Positions 9,020-16,446 of a DNA stretch of 27,913 bases are shown in pieces. The notes below the pieces were generated by a model. The model made no database searches. It was not told the DNA's origin and saw only the letters and a program-made list of their open reading frames with translations. This stretch comes from an uncultured Campylobacter sp. (GTDB lineage: Bacteria; Campylobacterota; Campylobacteria; Campylobacterales; Campylobacteraceae). A program made the translations under genes and the position numbers. The stretch is taken from the NCBI RefSeq assembly GCF_937997595.1, contig NZ_CALKTS010000318.1, positions 1-27,913 on the forward strand, given 5' to 3'. Within the stretch, counting starts at the first letter, position 1, and every line of letters begins with the position of its first letter.

Positions 9020-12000
9020 TGCCCAAAATAGATGATATTAAGACGATTTTACTGATCGGCAGCGGTCCGATCGTAATCGGTCAGGCGTGCGAGTTCGATT
9101 ATAGCGGCACGCAGGCTGCCAAGACGCTAAAGAGCCTCGGATACCGCGTAGTGCTAATAAACTCTAACCCCGCTACCATTATGACCGATCCCGATTTTGC
9201 CGACGCTACCTATATCGAGCCGATCACCAAAGAGAGCATTTTGCGTATCATAAAGCGCGAGGGCGTCGACGCGATCCTGCCTACGATGGGCGGACAGGTC
9301 GCGCTAAACGTCGCGATGCAGGCTTACGAAAGCGGCGAGCTAGCGGGGATAAAATTTCTAGGTGCCAATCCTGAAGCGATCAAAAAGGGCGAGGATAGGG
9401 TAAAATTTAAAGAGGCGATGATTAAGATCGGAATGGATCTGCCTAAATCCAAATACGCCTACAATATCGAAGAGGCGATGGCTGCTGCAAATGAGATCGG
9501 CTTTCCGCTCATTATCCGCGCTAGCTATACCCTAGGCGGCGCAGGTAGCGGCGTAGCGTACAATATCGACGAGTTTAAAGAGGTCGCGCAAAACGGGCTA
9601 GACGTGAGCCCTATAAATGAAATTTTAATCGAAGAGAGCTTGCTTGGATGGAAAGAGTTCGAAATGGAGGTGATCCGCGATCATAAGGACAACTGCATCA
9701 TTGTCTGCTCGATCGAAAATTTTGATCCGATGGGGGTGCATACGGGAGATTCCATCACGGTTGCGCCCGCTCTAACGCTTACCGATAAAGAGTACCAGGC
9801 GATGCGCGACGCGAGCTTTAAAATTTTACGCGAGATCGGCGTGGATACGGGCGGCTCAAACGTGCAGTTTGCGGTAAATCCGCAAACGGGGCGGATGATC
9901 GTCATCGAGATGAACCCGCGCGTAAGCCGCAGCTCGGCGCTTGCGTCTAAAGCCACGGGCTATCCGATCGCCAAGGTCGCTACGATGCTGGCGGTAGGCT
10001 TTAGCCTGGATGAGATCAAAAACGATATCACCGGCACGCCCGCAAGCTTCGAGCCCGTGATCGATTATATCGTGACTAAAATTCCGCGCTTTGCGTTTGA
10101 GAAATTTCCCGGCGCAAACCCCTATCTCGGCACTGCGATGAAAAGCATCGGCGAGGTGATGGCGATCGGGCGCAGCTTTAAAGAGAGTATTCAAAAGGCG
10201 CTGTGCTCGCTGGAGAAGGGCTACTTCGGCTTCGTAGAATTAAGCTTAAGCGAAAAGGATCTCATCTTCGGGCTTCGCAACGCGCAGCAAGATAGAGCTT
10301 TATATATCGCTCAGGGCTTTAGAGCGGGTATGAGCGTGGATCAAATTTACGAGCTTAGCAAGATCGATCGCTGGTTTTTGAGTCAGATCGAGCAGATCGT
10401 AAAATTTGAAGAGCGCATCGATATGGAGATCATCAACGACGCGGCGCTTCTAAGACAGGCCAAGAGCTGGGGCTTTAGCGATAAGATGATCGCAAATTTG
10501 ATCAACAAAAAGGACAATCTGGGCCTTACGCAAAACGACATCCATTTTGCCTGCGCCAGGCAGGGCATCGGCCTTGAATACAACGAAGTAGATACCTGTG
10601 CGGGCGAGTTTGCGGCGCTTACTCCGTATCTGTACTCCAGCACCAACATAACGCCAGCCATCGCAAGCCGTAAAATTTCAAAAGATAATAAAAAGGTCCT
10701 CATCATCGGCGGCGGTCCGAACCGCATCGGGCAGGGCATAGAGTTTGACTACTGCTGCGTGCACGCCAGCTACGCTCTGCGCGATATGGGGATAACTACG
10801 ATAATGTATAACTGCAACCCAGAAACTGTCAGCACTGACTACGACACGAGCGATATTTTGTACTTCGAGCCGATTGATTTCGAGCATGTCAGAGCGGTCA
10901 TCGAGGCCGAGAACCCCGACGGCGTGATCGTGCATTTCGGCGGTCAAACGCCACTAAAGCTCGCCAAGCGCCTAAGCACCGTGGGAGCCAAGATCATCGG
11001 CACGAGTGCGCGCACGATAGACGTAGCGGAGGATCGCAAGAAATTTAGCGAGTTCATCGCAAGCATCGGCGTTAAGCAGCCCAAAAACGATACTGCTATA
11101 AGCGAAGCCGAGGCGATCGAAAAGGCCGCTGCGATCGGCTATCCGGTGCTCGTGCGCCCTAGCTACGTGCTCGGCGGTCGTGCGATGCGGCGCGTACATA
11201 GCGAAGCCGAGCTTAGGCAGTATATGAGCGAGGCGGTGCGCGTGAGCGACCATTCGCCGGTACTTATAGATAAATTTTTACTTGACGCGACCGAGCTTGA
11301 CGTCGATGCGATCTGCGACGGACGCGACGTATATATCGGCGCGATAATGGAGCATATCGAGGAGGCGGGCATTCACAGCGGCGATAGCGCGAGCATTTTG
11401 CCGCCGCTTAGTCTAAGCGCGGAGATGATAGATCTGGTAAGTCGCCAAACCAAAGAGATCGCGTTAAATCTCGGCGTCGTAGGGCTTATGAATATTCAAT
11501 TCGCGATTTTTGAAAACGAGCTTTACATCATCGAGGTAAATCCGCGTGCGAGCCGCACCGTGCCGTTTGTGAGCAAGGCGAGCGGAATTCCGATGGCAAA
11601 GGTCGCTACCCGCGTAATGTGGCAAGGGGGTCTGCGCGAGGCTTTAAAATTTTACGACGAGTTCGGCGTGCTGATCGAAGAGAAGGGAATTTTAAAGCCG
11701 CGTATTAAAAACCATATCTGCGTCAAAGAGAGCGTCTTTCCTTTCAACAAGCTTGCGGGCGCGGATCTGATCCTGGGACCCGAGATGAAAAGCACCGGCG
11801 AGGTGATGGGCATCGGCGAAAATTTCGCCAAGAGCTTTGCTAAATCGCAAATAGGCGCGAGCAATGCGCTTCCAAGCGGCGGCAAGGTGTTTTTGTCGCT
11901 AGCCGATCATGACAAGCTGCGAGCCGTAGAGCTTGCGCGCGCGTTTACGGGCGCGGGCTTTAGTATCGCCGCTACGAGCGGCACTCACAAGCTGCTAGGC

Positions 12001-12282
12001 GAAAACGGCGTAGAGTGCGAGTTTGTCTATAAAATCAGCGAGGGTCGCCCAAATATCGAGGACAAGCTCAAAAACGGCGAAATTTCGCTCGTCATCAACA
12101 CTAGCGATAGTAAATCAAACTCTACCGATGCCGCAAAGATCCGCCAGAGCGTGCTGCGCTTTAGGCTGCCGTATTTTACGACGATGAAGGCGGCGATCGC
12201 CGCTACGCGCTCGATCTGCTCGATAAAGGACGACTCCGCGCTTGAAGTTAAAACGCTACAGGAGTATCTAAGCGGAAGGTAG
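9019..12282 (+). CDS. carB: Carbamoyl-phosphate synthase large subunit CarB
   Basis: Makes carbamoyl phosphate from bicarbonate, ATP and ammonia delivered by CarA, for pyrimidines and arginine. The 1087-residue protein has the two homologous halves of the family, each with a pre-ATP-grasp loop (IGSGPIVIGQACEFDYSG near residue 15 and IGGGPNRIGQGIEFDYCC near 565) and an ATP-grasp domain with EMNPRVSRSS and EVNPRASRTV. The last about 140 residues are the allosteric MGS-like domain (SLADHDK, AATSGTH, INTSD). An in-frame TTG at 9016 precedes the ATG at 9019; I choose the ATG, which overlaps the mreC stop in TGATG. carA is not in the window. Confidence 0.97.
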   Translation: MPKIDDIKTILLIGSGPIVIGQACEFDYSGTQAAKTLKSLGYRVVLINSNPATIMTDPDFADATYIEPITKESILRIIKREGVDAILPTMGGQVALNVAMQAYESGELAGIKFLGANPEAIKKGEDRVKFKEAMIKIGMDLPKSKYAYNIEEAMAAANEIGFPLIIRASYTLGGAGSGVAYNIDEFKEVAQNGLDVSPINEILIEESLLGWKEFEMEVIRDHKDNCIIVCSIENFDPMGVHTGDSITVAPALTLTDKEYQAMRDASFKILREIGVDTGGSNVQFAVNPQTGRMIVIEMNPRVSRSSALASKATGYPIAKVATMLAVGFSLDEIKNDITGTPASFEPVIDYIVTKIPRFAFEKFPGANPYLGTAMKSIGEVMAIGRSFKESIQKALCSLEKGYFGFVELSLSEKDLIFGLRNAQQDRALYIAQGFRAGMSVDQIYELSKIDRWFLSQIEQIVKFEERIDMEIINDAALLRQAKSWGFSDKMIANLINKKDNLGLTQNDIHFACARQGIGLEYNEVDTCAGEFAALTPYLYSSTNITPAIASRKISKDNKKVLIIGGGPNRIGQGIEFDYCCVHASYALRDMGITTIMYNCNPETVSTDYDTSDILYFEPIDFEHVRAVIEAENPDGVIVHFGGQTPLKLAKRLSTVGAKIIGTSARTIDVAEDRKKFSEFIASIGVKQPKNDTAISEAEAIEKAAAIGYPVLVRPSYVLGGRAMRRVHSEAELRQYMSEAVRVSDHSPVLIDKFLLDATELDVDAICDGRDVYIGAIMEHIEEAGIHSGDSASILPPLSLSAEMIDLVSRQTKEIALNLGVVGLMNIQFAIFENELYIIEVNPRASRTVPFVSKASGIPMAKVATRVMWQGGLREALKFYDEFGVLIEEKGILKPRIKNHICVKESVFPFNKLAGADLILGPEMKSTGEVMGIGENFAKSFAKSQIGASNALPSGGKVFLSLADHDKLRAVELARAFTGAGFSIAATSGTHKLLGENGVECEFVYKISEGRPNIEDKLKNGEISLVINTSDSKSNSTDAAKIRQSVLRFRLPYFTTMKAAIAATRSICSIKDDSALEVKTLQEYLSGR

Positions 12283-12298
12283 CATCTTACAAGAATCA

Positions 12299-12390
12299 TA
12301 GAATTTAATCATTGAGTATTTTGGCTTAGTGGTTAAATTTTATGATTTAAAATTCTAGGGACATGAATATATAAGTCAAAATAGACTTTT
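12299..12390. terminator. Candidate hairpins between convergent carB and accessory islet
   Basis: Two inverted repeats lie in the 146-base gap between converging genes. TAGAATTTAATCAT at 12299-12312 pairs with ATGATTTAAAATTCTA at 12342-12357, with a two-base bulge. AAGTC at 12373-12377 pairs with GACTT at 12384-12388 and is followed by TT. Either could stop transcription, but stems are AT-rich and no long T tract follows the first one. Confidence 0.35.
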
Positions 12391-12428
12391 GTAGTACATA
12401 TTAGAAATCAGCGCATATATATCAGGTA

Positions 12429-12863
12429 TTAAAATCCTCGTCGTCGACACAGCTCATCGTTCATTACCATTGAGAAGAGCATCTCGTTATCGAGATAATA
12501 TGTCTGATAAATATATTTAATGCCAGTATCTTTTGCTTTCGAGCCATCACTCAAGCTCATATTAAGAATTCTACAGCTCCTATCTACTATATCGTATTTA
12601 TTTTTGTTGTTATGAAGAAATATACTATATAGCCTTTGCTTATATTTTTCTCTATCTATATTTGGTGCAGTAATATGAAATGTGTATTTGATCGTTATAG
12701 TATCACTTTTACAGACTAAAATAGGGAACATAGTAGCAATTTCACCAACCTCTTGTTTTAAATCATAATCACTCATGATCTGAACTGCAATATTTTGATT
12801 GCATCCGTCATTAGCAAATGAAATACTGATCCCCAATAGAAGAAAAAATATTGTTTTACGCAT
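12429..12863 (-). CDS. Small exported four-cysteine protein, unknown family
   Basis: I do not recognise the family. The product (144 residues) starts with a signal peptide, MRKTIFFLLLGISISFA, and after likely cleavage near residue 17-18 has four cysteines at 21, 51, 97 and 139, so it is probably a disulfide-bonded periplasmic protein. The same cysteine plan (21, 48, 88, 125) is found in the broken gene just upstream, which makes the two paralogues. AAGGG lies 9 bases before the ATG. Base composition is markedly more AT-rich than in the flanking core genes, which suggests acquisition. Function is unknown; a periplasmic immunity or inhibitor role is only a guess from size, export and duplication. 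Confidence 0.75.
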   Translation of the reverse strand: MRKTIFFLLLGISISFANDGCNQNIAVQIMSDYDLKQEVGEIATMFPILVCKSDTITIKYTFHITAPNIDREKYKQRLYSIFLHNNKNKYDIVDRSCRILNMSLSDGSKAKDTGIKYIYQTYYLDNEMLFSMVMNDELCRRRGF

Positions 12864-12930
12864 TTTTTGACCCTTCTGTTATTTGCATATATTTTCCACG
12901 CTATGGTTACTAAATAAATTTTTAGATAAT

Positions 12931-13324
12931 TCAATAATCATATTTTTTGCAAAAATTATCATCTACCGTAACTATATAAAAAGGCTCGTTGTTGCCAAAA
13001 AAGTATATAAAATTTGCTTTTCGGTTTAAACCTAAATCCTGAAAAGCGTCCAAGCCAGGACAGATTGAATCGGCTGCGATTTTATCGAGCGTCCCCTTTG
13101 CTCTTAAATACGCAGCTTCTTTTTTTAGATATGTTTTGAGATCTTTTTAAATCAGTACCGACCATCATTGTACTATTTTCGCAGAAAAAACCAATATACG
13201 CTTTTTGTTCTTGCGATAACGAATTAATAGTTACTAGAAACTTTTTTACCTCTTCGTTATCACATGCATCATAAGCGAACGAAGCGCCGATCGTCAATAT
13301 AAGAGAAAATATTATTTTGCGCAT
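12931..13324 (-). pseudogene. Frameshifted paralogue of the four-cysteine exported protein
   Basis: The open frame 13324-13082 gives an 80-residue product with a signal peptide (MRKIIFSLILTIGASFA) that ends shortly after TDLK at residue 60. If one A of the five-A run at 13148-13144 (minus strand) is dropped, translation continues in the second frame through LKTYLKKEAAYL and ends in DDNFCKKYDY at a TGA finishing at 12931, a protein of 130 residues. The restored protein has cysteines at 21, 48, 88 and 125, matching the plan of the intact neighbour (21, 51, 97, 139), and the same ending of an aromatic stretch, an acidic residue, Cys and basic residues. It starts 17 bases after the stop of the 99-residue gene and has no clear ribosome site. 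It may be a true pseudogene, a sequencing error, or a frame-switching gene. Confidence 0.75.
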
Positions 13325-13341
13325 AGCGTAAAATCTTAAAA

Positions 13342-13641
13342 TTATTTATCAGCAGAAAATTCGCGCAAGCTCGCTAAAGTTTTACCTCGTTGCTCGTTAA
13401 ACTCAACGCATATTTCTAAAGCATTGGAGAATTTTTCAAATGCGGTTTTTAGTTTATTTGTATCTTCATTGTTACAACAAAACGACGTTAATTGCTTATC
13501 TCCCATATAGATATCTACTGAATTTTGCGAATATTGTGAATTCTCCATCTTCGTAATTCTTAGTTTTATTCCCTCAGAATATTGGGTGACGATGTTCATA
13601 ACTTCAGATTTATCCGCTCTTTCTTTGATGATTAGTTTCAA
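13342..13641 (-). CDS. Small cytoplasmic protein of unknown family, TTG start
   Basis: A 99-residue protein without signal peptide or membrane segment. It begins MKLIIKERADKSEV, has adjacent cysteines in TSFCCNNED, and ends in a helical, charged region (KLKTAFEKFSNALE). The start is TTG at 13641, supported by a strong ribosome site, TAAGGAG, 6 bases upstream; no ATG in frame would serve. It heads a three-gene AT-rich islet with the two four-cysteine genes. A run of nine G on this strand (13684-13676) lies 34 bases before the start codon, directly upstream of TATCATAAT, so expression could vary with tract length. No function can be assigned. Confidence 0.65.
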   Translation of the reverse strand: MKLIIKERADKSEVMNIVTQYSEGIKLRITKMENSQYSQNSVDIYMGDKQLTSFCCNNEDTNKLKTAFEKFSNALEICVEFNEQRGKTLASLREFSADK

Positions 13642-13675
13642 AGCGATCTCCTTATTTAAAATTTAAATTATGATA

Positions 13676-13684
13676 CCCCCCCCC
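13676..13684 (-). repeat. G9 homopolymer tract (C9 on plus strand) upstream of a small gene
   Basis: Nine C in a row on the plus strand, G9 on the coding strand of the gene that starts at 13641. Campylobacters use G/C tracts of about 8 to 11 as phase-variation switches. Here the tract is between genes, next to a -10-like TATCATAAT, so a change in length would alter promoter spacing, not the reading frame. It is the only G or C run of this length seen in the window. Confidence 0.7.
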
Positions 13685-14090
13685 TTACAAAATGCTTAAA
13701 TTTAGAAATATTAATTTTAAATTTTTATTGCGTTTGCCAATAATTTTTATATCAAAGCATAGAGTAAATGAGAGTTTTAACGCTTAGATTGGTAGTTAAT
13801 TCGTAAGCCGGTATTGAAGTAGATATCGGATATAGAAATTTATATAAATCTTGGTAATTAAAGATTTTTCTAAAAGTTTTAAAATCTCAACAAATTATAC
13901 CGTCATTTACTTACAAACTCGGTAAAATCACTGATTATTATCGCTAGGCACCTTTAAAATTTGAACTAAATTTCACGTTTTTAGAATTCTTATTAAAACT
14001 GAATGCCATTAAGGCTGCTAATTTATATTTTCTCGCGATAGCATATCTTAAAATTCCGATTAAATTTAACGCGGCGGCGGATTTAAAAAT
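13685..14090. other. AT-rich gap of about 400 bases with a short open-frame remnant
   Basis: No gene of usual size. On the minus strand a 21-codon ORF (ATG at 14009, stop at 13944) lies at the end of a frame that is open from about 14088 and would read LRYAIARKYKLAALMAFSF before ending in FKGA. It has no clear ribosome site and overlaps no known domain; it looks like a gene remnant or part of a dispersed sequence. The rest is AT-rich with no tRNA, hairpin or promoter I can support. Confidence 0.4.
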
Positions 14091-14981
14091 TTACTGCCTT
14101 TTTTGCACTTTAACTTTTGGAGCGGTTTTTGTGCCTTGCGCTTTTGCCTGCGGACGCTCGATAATGCGGATATTGGCGTTTGAGCGGAGCCTGTCGTTGA
14201 ACTCGGTAATCGCCTTTTTGCGCTCGGAGGTCACGTAGCCTTCGATCGCCTTTTCTTGCACGCTGTCAAAATCAAGCGTGCGAAGCCCCTTTTTGTCGTT
14301 TACGTAAAACATCTCGTAGCCGTTGCGCGTAGGGATTATCGGCGAAAATTTACCCTGCTCGACATTCGTGACGATATATTTTAGCCCCTCATCCATTTGA
14401 TTGGCCTTGAGGGTGCCCTTCATCACATACACGTCGCTTGGGTGGAGCTTCGGGTTTGTGCGGATCTTATCGAGCGGAGCTTGCGATTTTGCGATATAGC
14501 GGGTGAGCGTGATGCTATCGAAAGTCGTAAATAATGAACTATTTTGGCTGTAAAATTTTTTAACATTTTCGGGGGTCGTGCGGTGCTGTACGTCTGCGAA
14601 TATCGAGCCATAGAGCTTTTCTTCAAGCAGTGTGCGGCGGACATTTGCTTTAAAGTCATCGTAGTTTATACCTTGCTTTTGCACGGCGGTTTTGAGCTGG
14701 TCTAAGCTAAGCTTATTTTGATCGGCGATTGCTTTGAGTCTCGCATCGATCTCCGCGTCATTTACCGCGATGCCGCGGCGTTTAATCTCGGATTGTTGCA
14801 GCTTTTGCCCGATTAAAATTTCCATCGCAGCTTGCGGTGAAGCACCCGTTAATTTCTGGACCTTTACCAGCTCGTAGTTCGTGATGGGCTCATTATCTAC
14901 CACGGCGATGACGCCGTTTACTACTTCGGCATTTGCACAAACAGCACAGATCATTGCGGAAAAAAGCAGTTTCTTTATCAT
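14091..14981 (-). CDS. SurA-like periplasmic chaperone / peptidyl-prolyl isomerase family protein
   Basis: A 296-residue exported protein with signal peptide MIKKLLFSAMICAVCANA. The mature start VVNGVIAVVDNEPITNYE is the hallmark of SurA N-terminal domains, followed by helices through residue about 130 (ILIGQKL, DAEIDARLK, TLLEEKLYG). The following 100 residues resemble a degenerate parvulin/PpiC domain (TLTRYIAKS, DEGLKYIVTNVEQGKFSPI, YEMFYVNDKK), then a C-terminal helix and a basic Lys/Gln/Ala tail. It probably escorts outer-membrane proteins through the periplasm. The C. jejuni counterpart next to gltX is Cj1289, a SurA-like chaperone; assignment to that orthologue follows from gene order and sequence type. 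AAAGG lies 6 bases before the ATG. It diverges from gltX across an 84-base gap. Confidence 0.88.
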   Translation of the reverse strand: MIKKLLFSAMICAVCANAEVVNGVIAVVDNEPITNYELVKVQKLTGASPQAAMEILIGQKLQQSEIKRRGIAVNDAEIDARLKAIADQNKLSLDQLKTAVQKQGINYDDFKANVRRTLLEEKLYGSIFADVQHRTTPENVKKFYSQNSSLFTTFDSITLTRYIAKSQAPLDKIRTNPKLHPSDVYVMKGTLKANQMDEGLKYIVTNVEQGKFSPIIPTRNGYEMFYVNDKKGLRTLDFDSVQEKAIEGYVTSERKKAITEFNDRLRSNANIRIIERPQAKAQGTKTAPKVKVQKRQ

Positions 14982-15009
14982 TTTTAACCTTTATTTAGTC
15001 TTTTTGCTT

Positions 15010-15015
15010 TATAAT
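15010..15015 (+). promoter_or_regulatory. -10 promoter element for gltX
   Basis: TATAAT in TTTTTGCTTTATAATTAC, after a T-rich stretch as in epsilonproteobacterial promoters. The transcript would start near 15022, about 44 bases before the gltX ATG. It lies within 20 bases of the opposing promoter for the SurA-like gene, so the two polymerases would compete for overlapping DNA. Confidence 0.55.
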
Positions 15016-15027
15016 TACAAGATCGCG

Positions 15028-15033
15028 ATTATA
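15028..15033 (-). promoter_or_regulatory. Extended -10 promoter element for the SurA-like gene
   Basis: On the minus strand the gap reads AATGTTATAATCGCG, that is TGn directly followed by TATAAT, an extended -10. Transcription would start near 15021 and give a leader of about 40 bases ending in AAAGG before the ATG at 14981. Confidence 0.6.
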
Positions 15034-15065
15034 ACATTAAATGGTAATTTTTGCAAAGGAATTTT

Positions 15066-16445
15066 ATGATAGTAACTCGTTTTGCGCCGAGTCCTACGGG
15101 ATATTTACATATCGGCGGACTTAGAACGGCGCTTTTTAGTTATCTTTACGCTAGGGCAAACGGCGGCAAATTCCTGCTGCGTATTGAGGACACTGATCTG
15201 AAGCGCAATTCGCAGGAGGCCGCGCAGGCGATCGAGGAAGCCTTTAAGTGGTGTGATCTGGACTATGATGGGCAGATCGTGTATCAAAGCTCGCGCTTCG
15301 ATCTTTACAAACAATATGTCCAAAAGCTGTTAGATGAGGGCAAGGCATACAAGTGCTATATGAGTAAGGACGAGCTGGATGAGCTGCGCGCGCAGCAGGA
15401 AGCTCGCAAAGAGCGCCCGCGCTACGATAACCGCTATCGCGACTTTACCGGCACGCCGCCTGCGGGTATCGAGCCTGTAATACGCATCAAATCCCCGCTT
15501 AGCGGCACGATAGAATTTAGTGACGGCATCAAGGGCGAGATAAAATTTAATGCCGCCGATATTTTGGACGATTTCATCATCGCGCGCTCCGACGGCACGC
15601 CTACGTATAACTTCACGGTCGTGATCGACGACGCGCTGATGGGTGTCACGGACGTGATCCGCGGCGACGATCATCTAAGCAACACCCCGAAGCAGATCGT
15701 GCTGTATAATGCGCTAGGCTTTAAAATCCCGAAATTTTACCACGTCGCGATGATCAACGGCACCGACGGCAGCAAGCTGAGCAAACGCCACGGCGCTACC
15801 GACGTGATGGAGTACAAACGCATGGGCTATCTGCCGCAGGCTCTGCTAAATTTCTTAGTACGCCTGGGCTGGAGCCACGGAGACGACGAAATTTTTAGCA
15901 TGGAGGAGATGAAGCGCTACTTTGATCCCAACCATATCAGCAAGAGCTCCAGTACTTTCAACCAAACCAAGCTTGAGTGGCTCAACGCGCATTATATTAA
16001 AAACTCTGACGACGATGAGCTTGCCGCGCAGCTTGTAGAATTCGGCGTCGATATCCGCTCGCATGCCAAAAAACATCTCATCGCGCAGCAGTACAAACAG
16101 CGCGCAAAGACGTTAGTGGAGATGGCCGAGGGCATTAAAATTCTTCTAAACCGCCCGAGCTGCTATGACGAGAAGGCGTATAAGAAATTTGTAACCGAAA
16201 GTTCGCTAAGCTTACTCGCAAAATTTGCGGATACTCTAAGCGCAAATTTAAATGCAAAGGAGTGCGAGGAAAGGACGATGGGATTTTTGGACGCAAACGG
16301 CGCCAAGCTAAAGGATCTTGCCCAGCCGCTGCGCGTTGCGATCACGGGGGGAAGCGTAAGTCCGTCGATTTTTGAAATTTGTGAAATTTTAGGAAGCGAC
16401 GAAGTTAAAACGAGAATTTCAAATTTAATCAAAAAAGGATTATAA
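15066..16445 (+). CDS. gltX: Glutamyl-tRNA synthetase
   Basis: Charges glutamate onto tRNA in the cytoplasm. The 459-residue protein starts MIVTRFAPSPTGYLHIGG, the class I HIGH-type motif (H15-G18), and has the second signature SKLSKRHG at 236-243. The anticodon-binding helical domain occupies the C-terminal third. The open frame extends to a TTG at 15051 but the AAAGGA at 15055-15060 is the ribosome site for the ATG at 15066, so I start there. Campylobacters usually carry two gltX genes, one of which may have shifted tRNA specificity; the window alone does not tell which copy this is. The malic enzyme gene follows at one base. Confidence 0.95.
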   Translation: MIVTRFAPSPTGYLHIGGLRTALFSYLYARANGGKFLLRIEDTDLKRNSQEAAQAIEEAFKWCDLDYDGQIVYQSSRFDLYKQYVQKLLDEGKAYKCYMSKDELDELRAQQEARKERPRYDNRYRDFTGTPPAGIEPVIRIKSPLSGTIEFSDGIKGEIKFNAADILDDFIIARSDGTPTYNFTVVIDDALMGVTDVIRGDDHLSNTPKQIVLYNALGFKIPKFYHVAMINGTDGSKLSKRHGATDVMEYKRMGYLPQALLNFLVRLGWSHGDDEIFSMEEMKRYFDPNHISKSSSTFNQTKLEWLNAHYIKNSDDDELAAQLVEFGVDIRSHAKKHLIAQQYKQRAKTLVEMAEGIKILLNRPSCYDEKAYKKFVTESSLSLLAKFADTLSANLNAKECEERTMGFLDANGAKLKDLAQPLRVAITGGSVSPSIFEICEILGSDEVKTRISNLIKKGL

Positions 16446-16446
16446 A

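Noticed and set aside
13141..13150. Programmed -1 ribosomal frameshift at AAAAAG
   Set aside because: Restoring the longer frame needs the ribosome to skip one base (+1), the opposite of the classic slippery-site shift, and the A run is short.
13082..13324. Treating the 80-residue frame as a complete gene
   Set aside because: The conserved cysteine plan continues in another frame after a single-base slip, so it is a broken longer gene.
12283..14090. Insertion sequence or prophage remnant as the source of the first islet
   Set aside because: No transposase, integrase, terminal repeats or tRNA target could be found; only the AT-rich composition suggests acquisition.
15051..15065. TTG start for gltX
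   Set aside because: It would bury the AAAGGA ribosome site of the ATG at 15066 and add residues not expected before the conserved start.
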